Assembly: GCA_009928435.1 (NCBI GenBank)
Contig: JAABNQ010000022.1
Location: 1-48,679 of the forward strand
Direction of reading: 5' to 3'
Origin: Bacillus sp. HF117_J1_D
GTDB taxonomy: Bacteria > Bacillota > Bacilli > Bacillales > Bacillaceae_C
Length of the DNA stretch: 48,679 nucleotides
This document shows, one piece after another, positions 41,834-48,679 of this stretch; the first letter of the stretch is position 1, and each line of letters starts with the position of its first letter. The translations under genes were made by a program, and so were the position numbers. The notes under the pieces are model-generated. The model saw only the letters and a list, made by a program, of their open reading frames with translations, made no database searches and was not told the DNA's origin.

Positions 41834-42304
41834 TCACGCTTTCTTTTCTCCGTCCCCTTTTTCAGCGTTACCCTTTGCATCAGCTTCACTGACTGTATCT
41901 TTATCTTTTGACTGGACCTTGCTTGATTTTGAGCTTCCTGTAGATTTACTTATTTTCTTTTTCGATTCAGCTGGAGGCCGGGCTTTACCTTGAGATTCCT
42001 TTTCAGTGCTTTCTCTAATTAAGAATTTACTCAACAACTTTTGACTTACTTCTGAGTGAGTTCTTGGAATAACATCTGTTGAAATAATCTTTCCGATCAA
42101 TTCTCCCTGCTTTCTGCCTGCATCCACAGCTGACTTGACGGCTGCGACATCGCCGGAAAGATGTATGGTTACCCCAACATATCCACTGACTCCGATCACC
42201 TTTTCCATACCAACAATCTCCACATCTGCCGCCTTTACTGCAGCGTCTGCTGCCGAAACCGCTGTCGTATAACCCACAGTCTCAATGAGTCCTAATGCAA
42301 ACAA
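41834..42304 (-). CDS. BMC-H shell protein with a long charged C-terminal tail
   Basis: A 156-residue protein. Residues 1-90 are a BMC domain (ALGLIETVGYTTAVSAADAA, GYVGVTIHLSGDVAAVKSAV, VIPRTHSEVSQKLL). Residues about 95-156 are a low-complexity Lys/Ser/Glu/Asp-rich tail (KKKISKSTGSSKSSKVQSKD). Comparable extensions occur in EutK and PduK, where they are thought to bind nucleic acid, cargo or neighbouring facets. It begins at a TTG 8 bases after AAGGAGG. Confidence 0.92.
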   Translation of the reverse strand: MFALGLIETVGYTTAVSAADAAVKAADVEIVGMEKVIGVSGYVGVTIHLSGDVAAVKSAVDAGRKQGELIGKIISTDVIPRTHSEVSQKLLSKFLIRESTEKESQGKARPPAESKKKISKSTGSSKSSKVQSKDKDTVSEADAKGNAEKGDGEKKA

Positions 42305-42353
42305 TCATCCCATCCTCCTTTCTGGACTTTTGCTGTCTACTTGTCTGCACTTA

Positions 42354-43277
42354 TCAGCTTGTCAGCCTCCCTGCCTCTTTCTTCAGCTCCACAACAAGCT
42401 CAGAAATGACATGATAATTTCCTTTCAACAACAAGTACTTTTCTGCAATTTCATAGTCTATTTCAGTATTCTCAAAGTTTTTCAGCAAGGAATCTAGCAA
42501 CAGAATACTGGTATAATGCGGTACCCCTTCCAAGATGGCAATCGCATCAACCGAAAGGCTAATATTGAGCTGTTTCGTCAACCAGGGACTTGGAGACATG
42601 ACTGTATATGATTCCAACTGTTTTAGAGCACGCCTGTTAAGCTTTTGGTAAATTTCATTCATGACCCTTTCAAGTCTGTCGACATCATCATCATAAAATT
42701 CCGCAGTAAAAGGTACATCACCGCTTCTTTCCCATGATATGTAAAACTTGATGTCCTGGTTTTCACGAATGATTTCATTGACCAGCAAAAGGTAACTGGG
42801 CAGACATTCCGGTATTTTTACTGCACCTATCGCCACCCTATTTAATGGTCGCTGGAAACTTCCCATCAGTTTCTGTGAAAGAGTCGGGAAAAACCAGACA
42901 CAGCCGCCGTTTCTTGTATGCCCGATGATTTTGGCAGACCTCACTTGCTTGTGATTGCCTCGTGCTGATTCAGCGCTTTTTCTTGATACCTTACCTTGTG
43001 CCATGGAAATTGACCTGAGCCTTGAAATAGACTCCTCATTAAAATGTTTATCTGATAATCCATGTGGATGTTTTTGAACTGCAGCTTTTTTATTCATCCT
43101 AGATTCTTCCAGTACGGAAAGCCTTTGCTCTTGTTTTAGCTGTTGATAGTTAGGCCTTTTAATCTCACTGAGAGATATGTTGGCAGGCGTATTATTCTTT
43201 TGATTCATTCTATTGGTCATAATGGTTTTATTCCCTTGGAGGACTTCCTGTACTACCTGCTTCATCACATCCGACAA
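42354..43277 (-). CDS. Unknown protein of the microcompartment locus with an encapsulation-peptide-like N-terminus
   Basis: A 307-residue protein I cannot assign. The first 14 residues (MSDVMKQVVQEVLQ) form an amphipathic helix of the type that targets cargo to BMC shells. A basic, disordered stretch follows (about 15-115). A compact domain (about 120-305) has GGCVWFFPTLSQKLMG, NRVAIGAVKIPECLPSYLLL and ISLSVDAIAILEGVPHYTSI. There is no known catalytic motif. It sits between two BMC-H genes and starts at a TTG after AAGGAGGTG. It may be a locus-specific cargo or scaffold protein. Confidence 0.7.
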   Translation of the reverse strand: MSDVMKQVVQEVLQGNKTIMTNRMNQKNNTPANISLSEIKRPNYQQLKQEQRLSVLEESRMNKKAAVQKHPHGLSDKHFNEESISRLRSISMAQGKVSRKSAESARGNHKQVRSAKIIGHTRNGGCVWFFPTLSQKLMGSFQRPLNRVAIGAVKIPECLPSYLLLVNEIIRENQDIKFYISWERSGDVPFTAEFYDDDVDRLERVMNEIYQKLNRRALKQLESYTVMSPSPWLTKQLNISLSVDAIAILEGVPHYTSILLLDSLLKNFENTEIDYEIAEKYLLLKGNYHVISELVVELKKEAGRLTS

Positions 43278-43472
43278 ATTTCACACCTCCTTATAAATGC
43301 GCCTTGGCGAATTTGAGCCCATATTTTATCCCTCAATAAATTTCCTCTGAAAATCTGTGGCATCCGCCAGGGGCTTGAACTTTATTTAACCGGGTTTTGA
43401 ACCCCGCTGAATGAATACCCGTATGGACTCATCTCACCGCTTATAGAAGTCGGAGACTCCTGCTGAATGAAG

Positions 43473-43736
43473 TTAAAGTATCTTTTTTAACTCAGGATGT
43501 GGTCGTGGAATGACATTTGATGAAATCAGCTCTCCTCCGGCAATTTCATGGGCAAGTCGTCCTATTTCTACAGCGGACTTTACATCTGCAACATCTCCTT
43601 CTACAATGACAGTCACCAAGCCAGATCCGACTCTTTTCATATCAACCAATGAAATATTCGCTGCTTTTGCCATTGAATCCAACGCCTCAATCGCTGCCGT
43701 CAGTCCCCTTGTTTCCACTAATCCTATTGCACTCAT
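43473..43736 (-). CDS. BMC-H hexameric shell protein
   Basis: A single-domain BMC protein of 87 residues (AIGLVETRGLTAAIEALDSM, GSGLVTVIVEGDVADVKSAV, NVIPRPHPELKKIL), the first shell gene of the operon. It is most like the 41524 paralogue. The gap 43278-43472 behind it contains no gene. The ATG follows GCAGGTGAG. Confidence 0.95.
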   Translation of the reverse strand: MSAIGLVETRGLTAAIEALDSMAKAANISLVDMKRVGSGLVTVIVEGDVADVKSAVEIGRLAHEIAGGELISSNVIPRPHPELKKIL

Positions 43737-43855
43737 CCAGTCTCACCTGCCTTATAACGCGTGTTCAAAAGCTGTCACGACTTTTATGCTTTTTAATGCA
43801 TGAAACGAAGCAAGCCAACGAAAAAAATACTTTTGTTGACTGTTTAAACACCCTC

Positions 43856-45193
43856 TTATAAATAGTCATTCAAATCAATATCAATAGGGACAGATGTTCT
43901 TCGGAACATCTCTTTTTCGGAGAGCGGGTAAGTTGCATCTATGCCCATTTTGGCGGACACGCCGCGCAAATTATGCGATGATTCCAAGGGAGAGCCTTTT
44001 GCTCCAGGAATAATGAACACATCTTGATCGGCCTGGCAGCGGGTAGCAATTGCCCACTCGACATCCTCGGGATTAAAAATATCGACATCGTCATCAACCA
44101 CAACGACATGTTTCAAATCTTTATCACTTGCAAATGCGGCCATCGCAGCTTGTTTGGCATCGCCTTCGGTCCTTTTTTCGATTTGAATAATAGCATGCAG
44201 CCTTGCTGCAGCAGCCATCGTCACATGGACCGCTTTTATATTTTCAACAGTTTGTTTGACAGTACTTAATAGCGTCATTTCACGAATAAGGCACATTGGC
44301 AGTCTTTCTTCCGAGCTAGAAGGGAAAATCGTTTGGGAAATGGGACGATTCTGGTAGGTAATAGCCGTCATTTCAACAATAGGCTGAAGCTCGTTCCCGC
44401 CATAATAGCCGCCGAGCTCTCCGAAAGCCCCTTCCGGATCTCTTTCATGCGGAAGTATTCTTCCTTCCAAAACGATTTCGGCCTCTGCAAGCACCTCGAT
44501 ATCCACAGTCTTGCATTGAACCACATCCAATGGCTGTCCTAGAAGAGCTCCGGACACATCCAATTTGTCCGTATGGAATAAATGTGTACTGACCTGTGAT
44601 GCCAGTACCACTGCTGGAACCACTCCAAACATGACAGCAATTTCCATTGGTTCTCCTCTTTCTTCAAAATGCGCGAATTGCCGATTCAGCTCAGGAGAAG
44701 TGATAACGATATTCGTTCTGTTTCCACCTATAAACTTCATTCTCCGAATGGATGTATACCTCTTCTTTCCTTCAATATCTTTTACAACCAAAACGCCTGA
44801 AACATAATAGGCTCCGCAGTCTTCTGTATGAAAAATCGGTATTGGAAAAAAATCGTCTAAATCGAACGGAGGCAAAACAACATTTTCGTGAACAGGTCCT
44901 GTAGGAACAAGCCTTGTAGGAAGAGGATTAATGATGGCATCAACCATCTTTAGGAGCAATTCGTTTTGATCGACCCCCATGCTGTCAGCCATAAACTTCC
45001 GACTTCCCCCTATGCCCGCAGCCATGGGAACAGAATAGCCTTGAACATTCTCAAATATAACAGGCTGCTCCCCTTTCATGGCTCTAACAACAGCGCCTAG
45101 TTCATATTCGGGACTTACCTCTTTTTGGATACGGTGCAACAATCCTCGCTTATCCCAATCAGAAAGCAATTCTCTCAAATTAAGGGGATTCAT
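43856..45193 (-). CDS. UbiD-family prenyl-FMN-dependent decarboxylase
   Basis: A 445-residue UbiD-family decarboxylase; these use prenylated FMN to remove CO2 from aromatic, heteroaromatic or alpha,beta-unsaturated acids. It has VKDIEGKKRYTSIRRMKFIG and the catalytic Glu-Arg-Glu region HERDPEGAFGELGGYYGG. The ATG at 45193 lies after GGGGTGA and overlaps the end of UbiX. Family members act on imidazole-like and pyrrole-like carboxylates as well as phenolic acids. In the inferred pathway it decarboxylates 4-amino-5-imidazolecarboxylate. No targeting peptide stands out. Confidence 0.92.
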   Translation of the reverse strand: MNPLNLRELLSDWDKRGLLHRIQKEVSPEYELGAVVRAMKGEQPVIFENVQGYSVPMAAGIGGSRKFMADSMGVDQNELLLKMVDAIINPLPTRLVPTGPVHENVVLPPFDLDDFFPIPIFHTEDCGAYYVSGVLVVKDIEGKKRYTSIRRMKFIGGNRTNIVITSPELNRQFAHFEERGEPMEIAVMFGVVPAVVLASQVSTHLFHTDKLDVSGALLGQPLDVVQCKTVDIEVLAEAEIVLEGRILPHERDPEGAFGELGGYYGGNELQPIVEMTAITYQNRPISQTIFPSSSEERLPMCLIREMTLLSTVKQTVENIKAVHVTMAAAARLHAIIQIEKRTEGDAKQAAMAAFASDKDLKHVVVVDDDVDIFNPEDVEWAIATRCQADQDVFIIPGAKGSPLESSHNLRGVSAKMGIDATYPLSEKEMFRRTSVPIDIDLNDYL

Positions 45194-45746
45194 TTTTCTC
45201 ACCCCATCTCTCCATCAATTCATGTTCAATATCCAATTCATCTAGTATTCTCGCAACGATAAAATTCACTAATTCCCAAATTTCTGTTGGCCGGTGATAA
45301 AATCCTGGACTCGCTGGTAAAATCGAAACACCTGCTTCGGCCAGTGTTGTCATATTCCGTAAATGAATTACATGAAAAGGAGCCTCCCTTGGGACAATGA
45401 CAAGATTCCGTCTTTCTTTCATAACCACGCTCGCAGCTCTGGTTAATAGAGTATCCCCCACTCCATTGGCAACTGCGCCCAATGAATTCATTGAACAAGG
45501 AACAATGACCATCCCATCCGTCTTGAAGGAACCGCTCGCAATAGAGGCAAACAAATTTTGATTGTGATGGACTACAGCATACTCTTTTACATCATCCATT
45601 TTTATGCCGCATTCGAATTGCAGTACCTTTACTCCCGTTTCGGTAGCAACTACGTGGGTTTCAACTCCCAATTGGTAAAGCGCACGGATCAATGTATATC
45701 CATACAATGATCCGCTTGCTCCCGTTATACCGACGATGACTCTCAT
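45180..45746 (-). CDS. ubiX: UbiX-family flavin prenyltransferase
   Basis: A 188-residue flavin prenyltransferase that builds prenyl-FMN for UbiD. Motifs are IVGITGASGSLYGYTLIRAL, VVPCSMNSLGAVANG and VPREAPFHVIHLRNM. I chose the internal ATG at 45746 (after GGGGGCTGG) because MRVIVGITGASG is the canonical N-terminus; a longer frame would overlap the amidase gene. It overlaps ubiD by 14 bases. Confidence 0.94.
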   Translation of the reverse strand: MRVIVGITGASGSLYGYTLIRALYQLGVETHVVATETGVKVLQFECGIKMDDVKEYAVVHHNQNLFASIASGSFKTDGMVIVPCSMNSLGAVANGVGDTLLTRAASVVMKERRNLVIVPREAPFHVIHLRNMTTLAEAGVSILPASPGFYHRPTEIWELVNFIVARILDELDIEHELMERWGEKNESP

Positions 45747-45768
45747 CTTCCAGCCCCCATTGTCACAC

Positions 45769-46362
45769 CTACACCGTCTGTGCGTTTTGGAAGAATTTCT
45801 TTTTAGCGGCATCCATGTATTCAGCTGTCGTCATTACTTCCCCGAAAATTCCAATATCCCGAAGACCTCCGCGATGCATATCCTCATCCTGAGATGCAGT
45901 TGAATCTGTCAGAGCAATCACGTTATACCCGTGATACAAGGCGTCAGAAGCCGTGCTCCTTACGCAAACATTTGTCCAAACTCCTGTCAGGACAACCGTA
46001 TCAATTTTCTCTTCCCTTAAAAATAAGTCAAAGTCTGTATAACTAAATGCACTATGGCGGCGTTTTTGTATTACATAATCTCCTTTATCCTCTTCAGGCT
46101 GAAGTTCATCAATAAACTCCGATCCCCATGTCCCTTTGATCGCATGAACTGGCCGTACCCTGAAATCCGCATCATTTTTGCGATGAGCTTCCTGGACATG
46201 AACAACTTGAATTCCATTATTATGGCAAAAATCAATAGCCTCTCTAATTTTTGGAACAATTTTTTCTCCATTCTCACATCTCAATGCTGCTTTCTCACCA
46301 ATAAAATCATTCAGCATGTCAATGATCACCAATGCATGCTTTTCACCTTTCAACTTTGTCAT
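45769..46362 (-). CDS. Isochorismatase-fold cysteine amidohydrolase
   Basis: A 197-residue cysteine hydrolase of the isochorismatase-like family, with the triad in ALVIIDMLNDF (D15), YVIQKRRHSAF (K100) and GVWTNVCVRSTASDA (C133). The family includes N-carbamoylsarcosine amidohydrolase, ureidoacrylate hydrolase RutB, biuret hydrolase and nicotinamidase, enzymes that hydrolyse ureido and amide groups. In context I infer hydrolysis of 4-ureido-5-imidazolecarboxylate to the amine, CO2 and NH3. It lies 17 bases after the cyclic amidohydrolase and 22 bases before ubiX. Confidence 0.9.
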   Translation of the reverse strand: MTKLKGEKHALVIIDMLNDFIGEKAALRCENGEKIVPKIREAIDFCHNNGIQVVHVQEAHRKNDADFRVRPVHAIKGTWGSEFIDELQPEEDKGDYVIQKRRHSAFSYTDFDLFLREEKIDTVVLTGVWTNVCVRSTASDALYHGYNVIALTDSTASQDEDMHRGGLRDIGIFGEVMTTAEYMDAAKKKFFQNAQTV

Positions 46363-46379
46363 AAATCTCCATTCCTTTC

Positions 46380-47873
46380 TTAGTTTGTAATCAAGTCTCT
46401 TCTCAAGGGTTTTTCTATACGTGGACTCGCTGCGGCCTCTTTCGCCTCTTCTTCATAAGTTTCATATTTTATAACGCGTTCTAGACTCTGGATACTCTGC
46501 CTATTGACAAATTGTCCGTATCCGGCATCTCCGGTAATACCACCGTTATCCTCATCGTAGACAAATCGGCCACGCACAATTGTTTGAATAGGCTTTCCTT
46601 TGAGCTTCAATCCATGGAGCGGGTTGTATTTTGCCATGGACTCCGTCTTTTGTTCATCAATGGTATACTCGCGTTCCAGGTCGATGACTGTGAAGTCGGC
46701 ATCGCTCCCGATCTCCATAGCACCTTTTTTCGGATATATCCCGAAGTGAATTGCGGCGTTTCTACTAGTCACCTCAACAAATCGTGACAGTGAAAGACGC
46801 CCTTTATTCAATCCCTCGCTAACAAGGATCGGAACCATTGTTTCCACTCCGGGGATTCCAGGAAAGCTATTCCAAATCGTTGAATCCGGCGCGTCTTTTT
46901 CAGTTGGAATTTCATATGGAGCATGGTCCGTTCCAACAAAGTCAATCGTCCCATCGGCTAGAGCTTGCCAATGGACAATATTGTCTTCCTTTTCTCGTAG
47001 AGGAGGAGCAATTTTAGCAAATGTTCCCCGCTCTGACATGGAGTCTTCTGCATTAAGCATCAAATAATGAGGACATGTTTCTGCTGTTACTTTCACCCCG
47101 CGCTTCTTGGCTTCCCTAACCAGTCCCACGCCTTCTTTCGTACTCATGTGAACAACATGTACACGGGCTCCAGTAGCTTCAGCAAAACTGATAATCAACT
47201 GGATCGCTGCTTTTTCTGCAAGAGCCATTCTAGCTTCCGCCCATGCCGGGCCGTCCAGACGTCCTTCTTTTTTCAGTTTTTCAGAGTAAAATGTACAAAT
47301 ATCGTAATTTTCCGCGTGGACTCCGATCGGCATTCCTGTGGGAGCAATATGGCTGAAGATTTCAAGCATCTCCGCATCTGAGACCCTAGGGAAGGTAGGC
47401 ACTGAAGGAGTCATGTATACCTTAAATGCAACAACACCTTCATCTATTTGGGGCTGGATATTATCCAACAGCCCTTCACGAACGTCTTCTCCGGTCATAC
47501 CACCCCAGAAAGCAAAGTCTATGTATGCCTGATCTTTCAGAGGGGACAGCTTTTTATGGAAGCTTTCAGCATCCCTTACAGACGGTTTGCTGCAGCATGG
47601 CATGTCTATATGAGTCGTTACCCCACCCGCAGCTGCTGATCGCGTTCCTGTTGTGAATGTTTCACGATGCGTAAATCCGGGGTCCATGAAATGTGTATGA
47701 GGGTCAATACATCCCGGAACTACCAGATACTCTTTCATATCAATGACCCTGTCAGCAGATAAGCCATTTAGATCCGAGGTAAATCCGACAATCTTTCCAT
47801 CATCAACCAAAATATTTGTTTTCACCTTACGATCCCCTTGAGGAATCAACGCGTTTTTTAAAATCAAATTCAT
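46380..47873 (-). CDS. Cyclic amidohydrolase (dihydropyrimidinase/allantoinase-like), candidate xanthine amidohydrolase
   Basis: A 497-residue binuclear metal enzyme of the hydantoinase/allantoinase/dihydroorotase group. The full ligand set is present: CIDPHTHF (H59, H61), the carbamylated Lys in VVAFKVYMT (K151), IGVHAENYD (H186), VHMSTKEG (H242) and VGTDHAPYE (D316). This family opens cyclic ureides. Xanthine, whose six-membered ring is a cyclic ureide, is the substrate proposed here, giving 4-ureido-5-imidazolecarboxylate. The ATG at 47873 follows GGGAGAGAG; an earlier ATG at 47921 lacks a site. It is the first gene of the 15-gene operon. Confidence 0.9.
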   Translation of the reverse strand: MNLILKNALIPQGDRKVKTNILVDDGKIVGFTSDLNGLSADRVIDMKEYLVVPGCIDPHTHFMDPGFTHRETFTTGTRSAAAGGVTTHIDMPCCSKPSVRDAESFHKKLSPLKDQAYIDFAFWGGMTGEDVREGLLDNIQPQIDEGVVAFKVYMTPSVPTFPRVSDAEMLEIFSHIAPTGMPIGVHAENYDICTFYSEKLKKEGRLDGPAWAEARMALAEKAAIQLIISFAEATGARVHVVHMSTKEGVGLVREAKKRGVKVTAETCPHYLMLNAEDSMSERGTFAKIAPPLREKEDNIVHWQALADGTIDFVGTDHAPYEIPTEKDAPDSTIWNSFPGIPGVETMVPILVSEGLNKGRLSLSRFVEVTSRNAAIHFGIYPKKGAMEIGSDADFTVIDLEREYTIDEQKTESMAKYNPLHGLKLKGKPIQTIVRGRFVYDEDNGGITGDAGYGQFVNRQSIQSLERVIKYETYEEEAKEAAASPRIEKPLRRDLITN

Positions 47874-48007
47874 CTTTCTCTCTCCCTTCAGAGTAATGAA
47901 TCTACTTAAAACTGAGTTCATAGAGTCATGAGCGGTTTCAGGCTAAATGTTCTTGATTCACCTCCTTGAAGTAATGTAAAAGATCCGTTTATGGACTTTT
48001 TGGATAT
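47874..48007 (-). promoter_or_regulatory. Leader/promoter region of the microcompartment operon
   Basis: The operon promoter must lie here, between the upstream terminator (48008) and the first gene. A strong ribosome-site-like AAGGAGGTGA at about 47965-47975 precedes only a very short frame (GTG AAT CAA GAA CAT TTA GCC TGA), a possible leader peptide or coincidence. I saw no clear -35/-10 pair and no riboswitch. Confidence 0.35.
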
Positions 48008-48067
48008 AAAAAACCGCAAATTCAAGATACTCCTTCAAAAAGAAGGAATATACTGAATCTGCGGTTC
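48008..48067 (-). terminator. Rho-independent terminator after the DUF2294 gene
   Basis: On the minus strand AACCGCAGATTCAGTAT pairs with ATCTTGAATTTGCGGTT around an inner CCTTC/GAAGG stem, followed by TTTTTTAT. It insulates the microcompartment operon from the DUF2294 gene. Confidence 0.85.
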
Positions 48068-48176
48068 AAATAATCTCCGTTCAACAGAGATCTATGTAAC
48101 CGTTCCAAAACAGACTTGAATAAAAACGAACCTGCGTTTTTATCCCCGAGTGCTCTAGATACTTATAAGATCACAA

Positions 48177-48539
48177 TCATATGATTTCTTCATCAAATAT
48201 AACGACACAAGTTGCATCTTCAGATTTTGGATCATAGTCTTTTAAAACAGATTTCACTTTCAGTCCAGTTGCATCTTCAACTAACTGCTTAAGTTTAAGC
48301 TTAAACTCGACAATTAGTGCCGCATCCGCATAGGTCGTAAGTTCCCCAAAATTTTTGCTCAGTGCCTTAAATGCGGTAACACGTTTATGCTTTGCAAAGA
48401 TTATAATCCTGTCATCATAGACATCAACTCGTTGGCTTCGGACACCTGTAGCATAAAACTCCTGGTTTACTCGATTGTATACTTGAGCAATGTCCCTTTT
48501 TAATGTTCTTAACTCTATTTTTGGTGAGGCTTCATTCAT
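48177..48539 (-). CDS. DUF2294 domain protein
   Basis: A 120-residue cytosolic protein of the DUF2294 family (LKRDIAQVYNRVNQEFYATG, VVIFDEEI at the end; LKVKSVLKDYDPKSEDATCV). The function is unknown; a related domain occurs in a Na+-dependent carboxylate-transporter context in some bacteria. The ATG follows AAGGAGG. It forms its own unit ending at the hairpin at 48008. Nothing recognisable is seen between 48540 and the window end. Confidence 0.8.
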   Translation of the reverse strand: MNEASPKIELRTLKRDIAQVYNRVNQEFYATGVRSQRVDVYDDRIIIFAKHKRVTAFKALSKNFGELTTYADAALIVEFKLKLKQLVEDATGLKVKSVLKDYDPKSEDATCVVIFDEEII

Positions 48540-48679
48540 ATTGATAACCTCCTTGCACTTATAATGTTAATGAATCCGCTTACATATGTCAAGGTGTTTT
48601 TTAGAAAATTTATTCTTAACTAAATGAATCGATTTCATAATTGCTCTTTATAAAAATTTCAACATCGCTTCGAAGAAAA

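Noticed and set aside
34800-47873. Pyrimidine (uracil/thymine) degradation as the role of the microcompartment operon
   Set aside because: A dihydropyrimidinase-like enzyme and an amidase would fit, but no dihydropyrimidine dehydrogenase is present and UbiD/UbiX, two deaminase-like proteins, the cyclase and DUF1989 have no role there. The glycine-sensing neighbours also favour a purine-to-glycine route. It remains the main alternative.
1-48679. CRISPR arrays, tRNA, rRNA or prophage structures
   Set aside because: No regular direct repeats with spacers, cloverleaf sequences, rRNA cores or phage structural genes were noticed.

Overview
The window looks like chromosome of an aerobic or facultative, low-GC, Gram-positive Bacillaceae species. 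The evidence is strong AGGAGG-type ribosome sites, frequent TTG and GTG starts, glycine and purine riboswitches of the Bacillus type, a YusW-like relic, a Bacillus-style small inverted repeat, and glyA, sdaAB and purU genes. Almost everything is on the minus strand and catabolic. No rRNA, tRNA or CRISPR array was seen.

Left third (1-24.2 kb). After a frameshifted amidase comes a branched-chain-type (Liv) ABC importer operon ending in an HDAC-like deacetylase. An NhaC-type antiporter, an aldehyde dehydrogenase and a class III aminotransferase follow. Next is an operon reading flavin reductase fused to a GntR/FCD regulator, HpaB-type FADH2 monooxygenase, stand-alone FAD synthetase, Rid protein, DUF1028 protein and M20 carbamoylase-like hydrolase. 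A second, simpler copy (flavin reductase, HpaB, Rid) lies at 21.5-24.2 kb, and the FAD synthetase slot between its HpaB and Rid genes holds only a relic. Between the copies is a plus-strand regulator, with the decayed end of a regulator paralogue upstream of it. I infer import and two-component oxidation of an N-containing (probably heterocyclic) compound, followed by hydrolysis, transamination and aldehyde oxidation.

Middle (24.2-34.5 kb). Several relics lie here: a YusW-like gene, a VapC toxin beside an intact antitoxin, a dihydrolipoamide dehydrogenase and a duplicated purU tail. The intact genes are a PbuE-like MFS exporter behind a guanine-type ON riboswitch, a polysaccharide deacetylase, purU, a HesB-like protein, and glyA-sdaAB-sdaAA with a tandem glycine riboswitch on each side. 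A lipoprotein gene follows.

Right third (34.8-47.9 kb). A compact 15-gene minus-strand operon encodes a bacterial microcompartment: three BMC-H proteins, one BMC-P, a flavoprotein-like protein, and an unknown protein with an encapsulation-peptide-like N-terminus. Its enzymes are a cyclic amidohydrolase, an isochorismatase-fold amidase, UbiX, UbiD, an adenine-deaminase-like protein with an altered metal site, a PF04199 cyclase, a DUF1989 protein, an M20 deacylase and a guanine-deaminase-like amidohydrolase. There is no aldehyde dehydrogenase in the locus. The set matches, step for step, the fermentative xanthine pathway known from clostridia: xanthine, ureido-imidazolecarboxylate, amino-imidazolecarboxylate, 4-aminoimidazole, 4-imidazolone, formiminoglycine, glycine. 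The neighbouring glycine-sensing glyA-sdaAB-sdaAA operon and purU would take the glycine and C1 products to pyruvate and formate, and the guanine riboswitch gene would handle purine efflux. I therefore read 25.5-47.9 kb as a purine-to-glycine-to-pyruvate island built around a microcompartment. The step assignments are inference from families and context.
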